Assembly: GCF_009730915.1 (NCBI RefSeq)
Contig: NC_052475.1
Coordinates: 15,903,430 to 15,967,429, forward strand
DNA length: 64,000 nucleotides
Source: Dioscorea cayenensis subsp. rotundata
Lineage: Eukaryota > Streptophyta > Magnoliopsida > Dioscoreales > Dioscoreaceae
Reading direction: 5' to 3'
Part shown: in pieces, positions 47,829 to 60,085 of the stretch
Position numbering within the stretch: the first letter of the stretch is position 1
Layout: each line of letters opens with the position of its first letter
Position numbers and translations under genes: made by a program
The notes under the pieces: model-generated
The model's input: only the letters and a program-made list of their open reading frames with translations
Database searches by the model: none
What the model was told of the DNA's origin: nothing

Positions 47829-47936
47829 CAGCATATGCAACAGTGGCTCCTAATGCCAATTTTCCCAATGATGCTAGGAGATACAGAATAGCAATAAAAA
47901 ATAATAATATGCCATTCAAGAGGATCCACAGGTACC
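47829..47936 (-). pseudogene. Exon-like block with a membrane helix, inside the CACTA element
   Basis: A 108 bp minus-strand block bounded by AG and GT reads YLWILLNGILLFFIAILY then LLASLGKLALGATVAYA, a hydrophobic membrane segment. A short partial copy of its end (CAGCATATGCAACAGTGGC) also occurs at about 46919. It may belong to the same captured gene as 45461-46390, or to another. Not recognised. The surrounding 46400-49700 is otherwise AT-rich, with one glycine-rich plus-strand scrap (NYDGGYGGRYGG near 48680) and nothing else that can be supported. Confidence 0.3.
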
Positions 47937-49779
47937 CTGTATAATAACCAACAAAAATCAATATCAGAACAAATCTAACACCAAGTCTAACACAAATAAT
48001 AATATGTTAAGGATAATGAATCTAAAGGGTAATAACAACTCTAAACTTTAGCATTCCTAATTATCACAACCCATTGCTCATATTGTTGTTTTCTAAAACA
48101 GGCTATTATATGAGTGGATCTTGTGATGCCTCTATATATTGGACTATTAAGAATATTTTTATATTAGTTTCAATGGGATCAAGGTCAAAACTAACTTTCA
48201 CTTGAGTTGGGTTGGACTTGGGGAAATATTTAATAAATTTGGGTGGGTGGGGATCTCGGTGAAACCGAGTGCTTATTATATATTAGTTTCAATGTGATCA
48301 TCTTCTTCTTGATTTCATGTGCAGTGTTGAAGATGCCAAGTGTTTGGTTTGTTGCACAAAAACACTTCTTATTTCTTGAGTGATGCTGCAAATTAAGATG
48401 CAAAAGGTCAGCTGAATTATTTTTTTCTAAAAATGAATACAAAGGTGTTGTAATTTTTGTTGATTCAAAATGGTCATAAAGTTAGCGAAAATATTAAACA
48501 TTATTACAAGCTTGTATGGCAACCATAATCGAGTGATGCATCGGGGCTCAAACAAACTTAAAAGAAAAAGAAACAAAAGAGGTATGTAATGGAGCATCAG
48601 TTCACAGGCATTTGAATGAATAGAATACATTTCGCACCCAGCTCATTCATTCTACAAACCTGGCAACAACCTGGGGGGCAACTATGATGGTGGTTATGGT
48701 GGTCGATATGGTGGACCCGAGCAGGGGGATACAACAAGGGTGGTGGTGGTATAATTAACTTATCTACTACTGTTAAGGCATTTATAATTATAAGCATGCA
48801 CTGATATTGTGCTGATCCCAGATGCTATAATTAACTTATCTACTACTTGTGTGTTTTCTCTTATGACACAGTTGTTTGTTCTCTCCCTCTGTTTCATCTT
48901 CTATTATATATATGAATGATCATATGATGTTTTAAGCTATACTTCTGCCTGTAGTTTCTATTAAGCTGTAGACCTTGTGTCTTTCTTTCTTCTGTGCATG
49001 TTTGATAAGTATCTTTATCATTTACTAAACTTTGGTCATGTTTTTCTGGATAATTAATTTGTGGAAACTCTATTTCTCTACTACAGGAAAGTTGTTTAAT
49101 ATTTATCATGCAAATTTATATATATATATCAATTGAAGACAATGTAAAATGCTTTTTTCTTTCAAATTTTTCCAGAAGTGATGGTAAATCAGATTACTGA
49201 ACAAGTAGGGTAATAGCAGCAATATTTATATATACAATAAAGAGAAAATGTCTGTTTCTTGAAAATAACTAACATTAATGGTGGAGCTGGCAGCAGAGGA
49301 TGCATGGTATAAATAATACAAAGATAGATCCTATGGGCCGCAACTACAGCTACAAATCATCATTCATCAATTTAAAAAACATGAGAATAGTTCATGCTAA
49401 ATAATTTTTTTTTTTTTTGGTTCTTCTGGTTTTACATGGTTTTTTTATTATCTCTAGCTAGTAGGCCATGCAGTACAAAGAGATGGCATTTCTTAGAAGC
49501 AAGGGGAATAAACAATGAGTTGTGGATGTCTTCATTTCACTTTTTGAAAAAAATCATCTACTAAGATTGAACAATAGAAAGATACCATAATGGAGAAATC
49601 TATTGTGAAATTGAAGCCTGAAGAGAAAAAGCTCCAAAAATGCTATAATGCAAGCATCCAACTGACAGCCTGCAAAAACAGCAGAATATGTTTAATTGGC
49701 ATTATGTTAATCAGCTCTAAAAAAATACAGACTATCATCATAAATTTACAAGAATAGTCTCAGAACAATATGTTAAGAA

Positions 49780-50284
49780 CACCAAGAAAGCTATTTTTCA
49801 TCGCATGGAATGCACAGCTTGGAATCACAATTAAAGAACAAAAACAGAGAAAGAAAAAAACGCCAAAGAGTTCACCTCCGATAGTACCACCTCTAATCCG
49901 CCAGTTCACGCTGATGCTTCCCTTCCTCCTCCGAGCTCCTGCAATGGCCACACAGAAAGGGAAAAACATATTCAAATCCTAAGAAGAACACATTATTCTG
50001 AATCTCCTCTGGATTTTAAAAGAAAAAGAAACAAACTAAAGACAGTGATCTCACTACCAATCGTCACCGATGTTCCTCTTCCTTCCAGCTCCTCCAATGG
50101 CAACAGAGAGATATATGAAAAAGAAGATTCAAACCCTAGAATGAACACCTCTTCTGAATTCTCCCAGATCTTTTGGAATTTCATAACAAAACAACACCCT
50201 AAAAGAGCTCACCACCGATCGCATCCGCCCTCGATCCCCCTTTCACTGTCGCTTCTCCTCCTCCTCGTAGCTCCTCCAATGGCG
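49780..50284. repeat. Triplicated GC-rich module in the CACTA interior
   Basis: Three diverged copies of one ~150-180 bp unit follow each other; each ends on the plus strand with a pyrimidine-rich CTTCCTCCTCC.AGCTCCT(G/C)CAATGGC. The CAATGG landmark falls at 49942, 50095 and 50277. On the plus strand each landmark contains an ATGGC start-like site (the third begins MAAERERE); on the minus strand each opens an Arg/Gly-rich frame. Which strand was once coding cannot be decided. Confidence 0.6.
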
Positions 50285-50285
50285 G

Positions 50286-50287
<2 letters not shown>

Positions 50288-50330
<43 letters not shown>
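50288..50330. repeat. (GA)n microsatellite
   Basis: About 21 uninterrupted GA units directly after the third copy of the triplicated module. Confidence 0.95.
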
Positions 50331-50333
<3 letters not shown>

Positions 50334-50559
50334 CAATGGATGGCGGTGAAAAAGCTTCAATGGGGGGACAGGGGTTTAGGGTTAATGAAATAAATTTTGT
50401 TTTTTTGTTTTTTTTTCTTTTAATTACTATAACTAATAAAAATTAATTTATTAAATATTTAATATCTGTGACGTGTCTCTGTTTAATAAAAATGAAAAAT
50501 TATATTTAATATATTAAATATATTTTAGGCACCAAATACACAATATTAACATATTAATA

Positions 50560-51830
50560 TATTTATATTTTTTGCACTATATTTGATATGGTATTAATAA
50601 ATTAACATTTTTTGTACGGTATTTGACATGGTATTAATATATTTATATATTTATATTTTTGGCACTGTATTTGGCACGGTATTAATATATTATTATATTT
50701 TTATTTGGCACAGTATTTGGCACAGCATTAATATATTAATATATTTATATATTTGTCACGGTATTTGGCACAGTATTAATATATTTATATATTTATATTT
50801 TTGGCACTGTATTTGGCACGGTATTAATATATTATTATATTTATATTTTAGTACAGATGTTTAGTACAGCATTAATATATTAATATATTTATATTTTTAT
50901 CACAGTATTTAGTACGATATTAATATATTTATATATTTATATTTTTAGTATTGTATGTTGGACTAGTATTAATATATTATTATATTTATATTTTAGCATG
51001 ATGTTGTCCAGCATTAATATATTAATATATTTATATATTTGTCATTAGTATTTAGCATGATTAATATATTTATATATTTATATTTTTTTAGATCATATTT
51101 AGTACTGAGTATTAATATATTATTATATTTATATTTAGCTAGATGTTGGGACTAGCGATTAATATATTAATATATTTATATATTTTGTCACTGATTTGTA
51201 CGATATTAATATATTTATATATTTATATTTTTAGTATCTGATTTGTAGCATGATTAATATATTATTATATTTATATTTGAGACGATGTTGTAGCTAGCAT
51301 TAATATATTAATATATTTATATATTTGTCACAGTATTTAGCACGATATTAATATATTTATATATTTATATTTTTAGACTAGTATTTTGTACGAGTATTAA
51401 TAAATTAATATTTTTTTAGTCTTGTATTTTGTAGCAGTATTCATATATTATTATATTTATATTTTTGGCACTGTATTTGGCACAACATTAATATATTATT
51501 ATATTTATATTTGGCACGGTATTTAGCACGGCATTAATATATTAATATATTTATTTTTTTGTAACGGTATTTGGCACGATATTAATATATTACTATATTT
51601 ATATTGTTGGCATAGTATTTAGCATGGTATTAATATATTATTATATTTGGGTTTTTGGCACGGTATTTGGTACTGTATTAATAAATTATTTTTTAAAAAA
51701 ATATGTTTGGCACTGCATTTGGCACTGTCATGTAAAATTATTAAATTTGTATATTCGGCACAGTATTTGGCACGGAAGTAAATAATATTTTTTTAAAAAA
51801 ATCAAATATTTGACACGGTTTGTTAGTTCC
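50560..51830. repeat. Subterminal repeat array of the CACTA element
   Basis: More than twenty degenerate units of roughly 45-60 bp, built on TTTGGCAC(G/A)GTATT followed by AATATATTAATATATTTATA. Units at both ends of the array are cleaner; those around 51000-51450 have lost the GGCAC core. Such arrays next to CACTA termini are transposase-binding regions in characterised elements (established for En/Spm; inferred here). Confidence 0.85.
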
Positions 51831-51915
51831 GTGTCAAATCTTGTAACAAATTTGTCACGATTTTTTTTCCGTGCCAATTTTTCCGTATCGATTTAGGATT
51901 TTTCTTGTAGTGTGA

Positions 51916-53079
51916 TCTGTAACCAAGTAATAATATATATTTTTTTCTTTTCTAATTATTTGTTGATCTTCTTTTTTGGTTTCTTTTTACCATGTTATAT
52001 CTGTATTATATTTTGTAGTTTGCAAAAAAGGAAAAAGAAGTCTTTTTGGTGAGTGTTTATGTTTGTCTGTTTCTATTCAAGTAATCTCTATTGATTTCTT
52101 CTCTTCCACTATTTATGTTAGCATCCCTGAATTATCTTGCAATTGGGCCTACTGACTTTTTTATTTTTTGGGTGTAGGATTAGTGTTAAAGTCTAAGCTA
52201 TGAAAGCTTATCACTTGTTCTAATTCCATGTTTTTGTTTCTTTAGATGATGATTGTTATCAATTCTTCCTATGTTTGTTTCTTTTGTGCATGACTGACTT
52301 TTTGTGACTGTTCATCTAATGATTTTCAGTTTTCTCATGTTTTTAACTAAATGAACACTCTAGAAAGTTCAATCTTGTATTGAAAGATATTTGATTGCCT
52401 TTTTATTTTGTCAAATTTAAATTTTTTGTGTTCTTAGGTTCATCAGAGCATATTCCAAGTCAGAAAATGGGGTAGAAAATTCTTTTGTTGTTCATTGATT
52501 TTATCTTTTTATTGATTTTTTGTTAGTGTTTTATATTACATAGCAAGTTCAATTTGTCTAAAATAGTTCATGTTCAAAGAATGTCGGCTATGTTGCACTC
52601 GACATTATCTTCCATGAGAAATGAGTATAAGTGCCTACAGGATTTATATCAAACGCATTCTTTTTCTTATGGTATACCTTATGTAGTTTCTTAGCCTTTG
52701 AATCCCTAGTAAAATTACTGTTTCTTTGAGTTTATACGATAACCACTTAAATTTGTCTCCTTAGTCAAGTTGTATGTCTAGATTATATGCTTGTAAGTTG
52801 TTTAGTTGGAGCTTGAAGCATTAGTTTTGTCTATATTTATCATCTTAAAAAACTGTGATTTTTAGGAATAAATATATTATACAAATTTCCTAAACACAAC
52901 AATCAATAAGGATTAGATTAAGGATATAAGAGACTAGATCTTGAATAAATGAATGCTTACAATATATTACTTTTCATCGATATGTTGCATTTTTCTACTG
53001 AATGTCATGATTGGTGCATATGCAATAAAGTGAAGCAATATACAAAATAGTATGGGCCAACACAAGATTGAGTCAACAT
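51916..53079. other. T-rich DNA without identifiable gene
   Basis: Short frames only, with no domain, terminal repeat or RNA gene recognised. Confidence 0.45.
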
Positions 53080-53093
53080 CTATTATATACACC

Positions 53094-53322
53094 GCCAACG
53101 ACCTGCGGGTCTATTGGTACATGGGTCACCGATAGAGCTCTCACCGAGTGGTGAGAGTTCGATTCTATGAGTGCAGTTTTCTAGGAGTTGTGAATAGTGG
53201 TTATATGCGAGTGGTTCCAGGTGCTGACGTTAAGCGTGCGCCCAGTCCCCACTTGTTCACGAGAGGCTTGTCACGTCCCGCAGGGTGCCCTCAGTGGGTT
53301 CGCCCGCTCCTCTTCCCAAAAA
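53094..53322 (+). mobile_element. tRNA-derived SINE, 229 bp, with target duplication
   Basis: Flanked by CTATTATATACACC (53080-53093) and CTATTATACACC (53323-53334), a duplication differing by one TA unit. A B-box-like GAGAGTTCGATTC lies at 53154-53166, with an A-box-like GGTCTATTGGTACATGGG about 45 bp upstream. A related copy lies at 62243-62457, which confirms a repeat family. Frames through it are chance. Confidence 0.75.
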
Positions 53323-53335
53323 CTATTATACACCA

Positions 53336-54369
53336 CAAACAATATGAAGACTTCCATTGTGTGGTATATGAAAGCGACGTTCAATGTATTGATAAACTAC
53401 ACATGGATCATCATTCTTTCTATAGTTTATGCTAATTGTTGACCACTATTGGTGGTTTGCGTGGTATGGGAAATGTTTTGGTTAAAGAGAAGGTTGTAAT
53501 GTTTTTTAATATTGTGCCACACCACGTAAGAAACAGAGTAATTAAGTGAGGATATCATTGTTTCCATATTTTATGTGTAATGGAGTTTTGACACAAAAAC
53601 CCTTGAAATGGAGTTGTATTACCAATACATGTACTATGTTAAGGTGCAATTATGGTAGTATTTGCTATTGTGGCAATTTGACTTAACATTCCCCACTATT
53701 ATTGTTAGATCATGTGTTTATTTTCCCCCATTGACAAATGTATATTAGTAATTATATTAACATTGTGAATGTTTGTTGATGCCAAAGTCCTGCCTAGAAT
53801 CAAATTGGGAGTGATATCCATTCTAGTTATTATATATAAAATTAATACTTCATGTGAGCAATAGTTGAAAGTAATTTAATGTGAAAATTTAACTGTAATA
53901 ATTAAACTGTATACTGGTTTAAATGAATTATTAATATTTAAATATTTGCTTATAATAATAAAATAATTTCAACAATAATAACTATCATAGTTAAAGTGAT
54001 TAACTACAATAATCAAAGTGTATAACTGTTAAAATAATTTATTTAATCTAAATATTTAATTATAATAATTAAAAAGACTAGATATATTGCAAATATTTAT
54101 AAACCTGTAATGTTATTTGAATAAAAACATATGTAGTTATTAATATATTAAAATATCATTACTTATATTAAGAGCATGAAAGTAATTTTAATACAATTCC
54201 CCATACCACTTTTTCCATTCTCAATATTTGTTTTTTCCAACCAAACACTATTTTCATTCCAATTTATATTCCTATTCCCATTCTTTTTTTGTGATCTAAA
54301 TGGACACTAAAAGTTAAGGGGGAAACACCAAAAAAAAAAAAAAATAGAGATGATAATACTATAATATAA
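53336..54369. other. AT-rich DNA without identifiable gene
   Basis: No coding frame. The segment 54180-54320 (AACCAAACACTATTTTCATT ... AAATGGACAC) looks like one end of a MITE, but its partner was not found. Any 3' LTR of the copia element that starts at 54370 is missing. Confidence 0.4.
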
Positions 54370-56362
54370 ATTAATTAAACTATTAGTAGGAGGTCTACTA
54401 TCAAGATTGCTATCTTTCCTCCTTGCTTTTTAAATAAAAGTGTGATTTGAATGTGCTTGTTTATAACCATGTTGTTGAATAGCCTTTGCAAACTAACTGA
54501 ACTAAGCTCTTGGTGATTGCTTCAAATTGTAAAGCGATTTTTTTGAGCCAACACACTTTACCACTTTTACTTTGTGCATCAAATCCTGGTAGCAGGTCCA
54601 TCTACACTATTTCCTTGAGATCACTATTCAAAAAAAAAATTCTTTACATCTTACTGTTGGAGAGACCAATCCATGTTTGCTGCTAATAACAACAAGGCCT
54701 AAATTGTATTGATCTTTACAACTAGCACAAATGTTTCTTGGTGGTTAATTCTGTATGTTTGTGTATACTCGTTAACTACAAGTCTTGTTTTATAGTGATT
54801 AATAGGTCCATCTACTTTGTACTTCACCGTAAACACCCATTTATATCCTACCTGAATATTTCCTTTTGGCTTTCAAACAATCTCTCATGATTCATTTTTC
54901 AAGGCCATTTATCTTTTTTAGAACAACTTCTTTCCATTTTTCATGTTGCAAGGCTTCATGGACAGTCTTTTGCACCTCTATTTCTAAAAGATGAGTAAGG
55001 AAAGCTTGCATTGATTTATTTTGATGTGAGTATCCAAGAAAATTAGAGATAGGATGCCAAACACATGTTCTAAGTCTGCAAAGTCAAGGTTCTCTAATTC
55101 TGTTTCATTACCAGAGTTTACAATAGATGATTATTGTGTAGGAGTTTTTGTCCCAATGATTTTGTTTGAAATTTTCCATCTAGAGTTTTAGGGTTCCAGC
55201 ACTTGACTCATGATTTTTAATAGAAATTGATGGATTATTCTTAAGAGAAGGATTGAGAATCTAATCTTGTGGGGAAGTTAATTATGGAATTGTAGAAGAA
55301 AGATGCTTTATTTGTAGAGAAGAATTTGGTTCCACTGAACCAGAATGTTTTTCCAAATCTAAAATGGAAGAAGATAAAGTTAATAGATTTGGACCATAAG
55401 AGGTCGGCAAATTTTTTTCTTTTTGAAGGATCAGGTGATATAGTTGTTGGAGAAATTTGTGGTTGAGGAGAGAAATTGACTACCCAAAAATATTCCCAGT
55501 TTAGAGTTGCCCAAGATTACATTTGAATTTTTTTAAAAGTTATTTAATTTATTAAAAATATTCAATTTTGAATTTGAATATCAAAATGATCAGAAAAATG
55601 ATTTGAATTATTTGAAATATTCAAAGTTGACAGTGAAAAATTAGAAAAATCTTAAATATTTGCAACACTTGAAATCTCCCGCTAAAGTGAATTTTTAGGA
55701 GAAAAAAATTGGTTTTCAAAATTTCATAACATCCTGAGAGATAATATGTTTCCATTTTTCAGGAGAGAAACATCCATATCCTTTTACAATGCAAGAATAC
55801 ACCTTGGGAGAACACACTTGTAAGAATGAGGATCTGATTTGTTGCGGCATGGGGAAAAGCTATATAACCAAAAACTCATAAATCAAGTTTTGAAAAATAC
55901 AATGGTTAGGGAAAAAAATCATAAAGAACCGAAATAAGAGTTTTAAATTTTAAGGCACCAGAAGGCATACAATTAAGGAGAACATAAGCTGTAAGAACAA
56001 CATCACTACAAAAAAAATACTTAGGAATATTATGTGTAAACAACAGAGGTTGAACAACCTCTAATAAATGACGGTTTTTACTTTTGGGTACGCCATTTGG
56101 TTGTGGTGTTTGAACACAAGAAATTTGATGAATGATACCATTTTTAAGGAGATAAATTTAAAGAATGGAATTAAAAAATTCAATAACATTATGTATTCGA
56201 AGAATTAAAATTATGTAATTATTTTGAAGTTTGTATCATAGAATGAAAGTTTTCAAATGTTTGAGCAATCTTAGATTTTTCAAGTTACAAATACACCCAG
56301 CACACAAGACAAGATCTTCAATAAAGGACTAGCTATTTGGCAACTAATAAAGGACTAGCCAT
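54370..56362 (-). pseudogene. Decayed Ty1/copia element C, integrase to reverse transcriptase part (left half)
   Basis: Minus-strand frames from 56330 down read as integrase (GIIHQISCVQTPQPNGV, then NRHLLEVVQPLLFTHNIPKY and LTAYVLLNCMPSGALKFKTL) and then reverse transcriptase near 54600-54480 (YMDLLPGFDAQ, CWLKKSLYNLKQSPRA). Further on, ILIVDLLLIV stands where the catalytic YVDD would be, so that motif is lost. Stops are frequent. The element is truncated at about 54370; its other half lies at 61763-63392, beyond the composite inserted at 56368. Confidence 0.78.
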
Positions 56363-56367
56363 GAGGT

Positions 56368-56504
56368 TGTTACATAGGGACCCACCACCCTAACTTCTCC
56401 ATAACTGCAGTTGTATGGAAGATTTGGTAAGGTTACATGAAGCTAGAGAGAATTGGTCTCACAGGCGATGTGGGACTATGGACCTGAGCCATTACGTCCC
56501 AACA
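56368..56504 (-). repeat. Left LTR-A of the composite element
   Basis: 137 bp. On the minus strand it starts TGTTGGGACGTAATGG and carries a CCCACATCG motif seen in many plant TRIM elements. It repeats 61646-61757 with scattered differences. Confidence 0.8.
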
Positions 56505-56582
56505 CTCCCCTGGGCCCACAGTGGATGTGGGACCCAAGATCCTAGCTCATCCAAGGCACAGCCCGGCATCAACGTGGGACCC

Positions 56583-56595
56583 AGCTCTGATACCA
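56583..56595 (-). other. Inner primer-binding site of the composite element
   Basis: Reads TGGTATCAGAGCT on the minus strand (initiator tRNA-Met type) and directly abuts LTR-B. With the polypurine tract at 56505-56521 it bounds a 91 bp interior rich in GTGGGACC. Confidence 0.75.
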
Positions 56596-56764
56596 TGTTA
56601 GAAGAGGAAAGAATGATAGAAGAGAAAAGAAGAGGTAGATCAATGCTCATCCATTACTCAATAAACAAGTGTGATCATGGGGTTACATATGGAAGCAAAT
56701 GATACAAGTATACCCATGTGTATACATACATACATATATATAATATACATACATACATCTAACA
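56596..56764 (-). repeat. LTR-B, a single 169 bp LTR unlike LTR-A
   Basis: Bounded by TGTTAGA...TCTAACA. It has a primer-binding site on its left and a polypurine tract (TCCCCCTCAACC on plus) on its right, so it acts as the 5' LTR of the short left unit and the 3' LTR of the long right unit. No second copy is present in the window. It includes an AT-rich ATAC/TATA tract. Confidence 0.7.
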
Positions 56765-56779
56765 TCCCCCTCAACCTCA

Positions 56780-59700
56780 AGGTGGATCATGTGTCTTGAG
56801 TTTGGATAACATAAATAGATGCTGATCACCTGTCTGTGCTTTAGTGAAAAAATCAGCCACCTTGACCTCTATAGGAAGATAATGGAGCGACACAATATGG
56901 GCACGAACATGACAACGGGTGAAGTGTGCATCCACACCAATGTGTTTGGTTAGCTCATGCTTGACCAGATTGGCAGCAATCTGAAGGGCTCCTATACTGT
57001 CGCAGTTAATAGGAATAGGAGAATGGATAGGTACACCAAAATCCTGCAGAATTGAGCGAATCCAAAGAACCTCCTCGCATCGTAGAAGCCAGCTACGAAC
57101 CTCACCTCAAGACTTGGACTTGGCAATACCGTTGTTTCTTAGTCTTCCAAACAACAAGCGAAGACCCAAGAAAGATACGGTGGCAGAGTGATGAGACCCA
57201 TCATAAAGAGAAATGCCCAAGTAGCATCGAATAGGCTCAGAAAGTCAAGAATGGACTGATGTGAGTAGAACAGACCATGCGAGGTAGTGCCACGAAGATA
57301 TCACAAGATTTCTGGAGAAGGTACCCATAATGAATGAGAGTAGGGGGCGACGAACGAATCGACCGAGGATGTGTACAACGTTAGAAATGTCAGGATGTGT
57401 ATCAGCAAGATATACCAAGCTACCAACAAGATGTCGATAGCGAGAAGGATCTGGTAAGGGGACCCCATCGGAAGCACGAAGCTGCAAATGCAACTCCATC
57501 GGTGTGGCGGCGATACGAGTATCAGTCAAGCTAGAGCGATCAAGGAGATCGAGAGTATAAAGCTGCTGAGATAGTCGATAACCATCAAGATGAGATTTGA
57601 TCTCAATACCCAGAAAATAACAAAACGGACCGAGATCAGTCATCAAGAAGGTCTTATACAGTTTATGCTTCACAAAAGTAATATGAGTAGAATCATCACC
57701 GGTAAGAATCATATCATCCACATACAGAAGGAGAATGGTCCGGCCACGGAGTGAAGAATGAATGAAGATTACCGGATCATGTATGCTCGGAGTAAATCTA
57801 GCAGCCTCAACAACTGTGCTGAACCTCTCAAACCAGGCACGAGGAGCCTGTTTAAGACCATAGAGAGTGCGGCGAAAGCGACAAACAGATCATGGAAGCA
57901 CCTGAAGTCTAGGAGGAGGAGTCATGTAAACCTTGTCCTTCAGATCCCCATGAAGAAAGGCGTTTTTCACATCAAGCTGATGAAGAACCCATCTATGAAC
58001 AGCTGCAACAACAACTAATGTACGAATAGTGTTCATGTGGGTCACGGGGGCAAAAGTCTCATCATAGTTACGACCATACTCATGCTGAAAACCGTGAGCA
58101 ACAAGACGGGATTTATAGTGCTCGAGAGATCCATCAGAACGGGTCTTCACCCGATAGATCCAGCGACAGGTAATAGGAATGGTATGGACAGGGAGAGGGA
58201 CAATGTCCCACATGTGAGTCCGAGACCAAGCATCAAGGTCTTCAGCCATGGCAGTCTGCCACTTAGGGGATCAAACCGCTTCCCTGTAGGTACCTGGCTT
58301 AATAGCATCTGAGACACTAGTTCTAGCAGAAGCATAATGAGCAGGGGGATGTAAAGTGGAGTGATCTCATAAAGAGTAAGGAGGAGAGGATACCTCAGGA
58401 GCCGGATCAATAGTAATAGAGGCGTCAGAGAGGACTTGCCCTGGTGGTGCCACTGTGGGATCCCGACGATGGTAAAATAAACGAATTGGCGGGTGAGCAG
58501 GAGAGAGTGAAGAAGAAGGGTAGACACGGTAGGAGACTCAATAGATATTAGAGAAGGAGGGTCAAGAGAGGAGTGATTAAGAAGCTCTGGAGTTGTGAGG
58601 AACGGAGGGGAGGAAGCCACAGGGGAAGTATCCGCAGGAGAAATGGTAGGGAAAAGGAAAAATAGAGGAACCGAAGGAGAGGGAGACTCTGTACAAGAAG
58701 GAGAGCCATAAAAGGGGGTAGCCTCATCAAATGTGACATCATGAGAGATATGAATACGACGGGTAACAGGATCATAGCAACGATAACCTTTATGCTCAAG
58801 GCTATATCCCAGAAAAACGCTAAAGACAGACTGGGCGGTGAGCTTGGTCTTCTCCCGAGGTGAAAGCAAAACAAAACAAAACAATGACAACCAAACACAT
58901 GAAGATGATCATAGCGAGGAGGTATCCCATGAAGACATTCTCTCGAGCTACGATCATAAAGATGCTAGAAAGGTTGAATGTTAATTAGATAAAAAGTTGT
59001 ACTAACAACATCAACCCAAAAGTGAGGAGGAAGAAAAGCACCAAGAAGAAGAAGAGCACGAGCCGTCTCTAAAATATGACGATACTTGCGTTCAGCTACC
59101 CCATTTTGAGGATGAGCCCTAGGACAAGATAACTGAGTCAAGGTGCCCTCAGAAGACAACAAAGCACGAAAGGCCTGAGAAATGTATTCACCACACGAGT
59201 CAGATCTAAAAATCTTGACTAAGGCAGCAAATTGGGTATGCACCATGGCTATAAAAGATCAATAGATAGACAATAACTGACTATGATTATGCATAAAATA
59301 GATCCAAGTAAAGCGAGTGTAGTCATCAATAAAAATAAAATAATAACGATTACCTCCTTTAGAAACAAAAGGAGCGGGACCCCAAACATCAGAATGAATA
59401 AGTTCAAAAGGAGCAGTAGTCTGAGATACACTTATAGGATAAGGGCGTTGGAGCTGTTTACCAAGCTTACAACCAATACAGTCAACATCAGAGGAAAGAG
59501 AGTCAACTTCTAAGACTCCAAGACGAACAAGAGATGAAAAATGAGAGTGACACAAATGACCAAGAAGGTGATGCCACATATGATGAGATAAAATAGTAGC
59601 ATGACATTGATGAACATGCCTAGCTGAAGATGACAGGTGAAGGGTATCCAGCACATAGACTCCATTATGGTGACGGCCAGCTCCAATCACCGTCCCACTG

Positions 59701-59975
59701 TGATCCTGCACACAACATGAGGTACGATCAAAAATAACCTGACAGTCATAATCAGTAAGTTGACTAACAGACATGAGGTTCATGGATAAATGAGGAACAT
59801 GAGATATTGAGGGAACAGAGAAGAATGTAGAAGAAAAGTGGCCAGTTGATGAAATAGGAAGAAGGGTGCCATCAGCAGTATGAACACGTGTGATATGTAA
59901 GGGTGGACGAGAATGATGAAGATGAGTGGCATCAGGAGTCATGTGAAGAGAAGCACCATAATCAAGGAGCCAGAG
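56780..59975 (-). pseudogene. Copia protease, integrase, reverse transcriptase and RNase H of the composite element
   Basis: Read downward from 59975: a protease motif WLLDYGAS (the family has DSGA, so the Ser is changed to Tyr), then HMWHHLLGHLCHSHFSSL with CIGCKLGKQ, integrase FELIHSDVWGPAPFVSKGG and IFIDDYTRFTWIYFM, a break, HPQNGVAERKYRHILETARA, a proline/serine-rich hinge with frameshifts, reverse transcriptase WIYRVKTRSDGSLEHYKSRL, LHQLDVKNAFLHGDLKDKVY, the catalytic LLLYVDDMILTG near 57715, and FLMTDLGPFCYFLGIEI. RNase H follows in decayed frames to about 56780. At least four frame breaks separate the domains. Confidence 0.87.
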
Positions 59976-60085
59976 AGGACAGGAACTACCTGGACAGAAG
60001 GAGAAACCTGGGCTGACCGTGCATGGGTAGTGGAGTCTGCTAGATGGGACTGCTGAAAACCGCTTCGAACATCGCTAAAAAGTCG

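Larger units (their letters stand above)
44710..51912. mobile_element. CACTA (En/Spm) element, 7.2 kb, TSD TGA
   Basis: The left end CACTACAAGAAAAATCAG and the inverted right end CACTACAAGAAAAATCC are classical CACTA termini; TGA flanks both sides (44707-44709 and 51913-51915). The right 1.3 kb is an array of short AT-rich subterminal units; weaker GGCAC(T/C)GT units sit in the left 400 bp. No CACTA transposase domain was found, so the element is non-autonomous. Its interior carries exon-like pieces of an unrecognised gene and a triplicated GC-rich module, which suggests capture of host DNA. Confidence 0.9.

Noticed and set aside
47289..49109. Several minus-strand frames of 60-85 codons in the CACTA interior
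   Set aside because: Apart from the exon-like block at 47829-47936 they show no domain, splice border or conservation signal that can be seen here.
50628..50864. 78-codon frame of Ile, Tyr and His-rich repeats
   Set aside because: Pure by-product of the AT-rich subterminal repeats.
50560..51830. CRISPR-like or satellite array
   Set aside because: Units are degenerate AT-rich repeats without unique spacers and sit next to a CACTA terminus in plant DNA; they are subterminal repeats.
53154..53166. tRNA gene
   Set aside because: Only A- and B-box-like motifs are present. There is no cloverleaf or acceptor stem, and the body extends over 200 bp with target duplications, as in a SINE.
57758..58312. 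Plus-strand frames over the composite element
   Set aside because: They are the antisense of the copia reverse transcriptase and hinge coding region.
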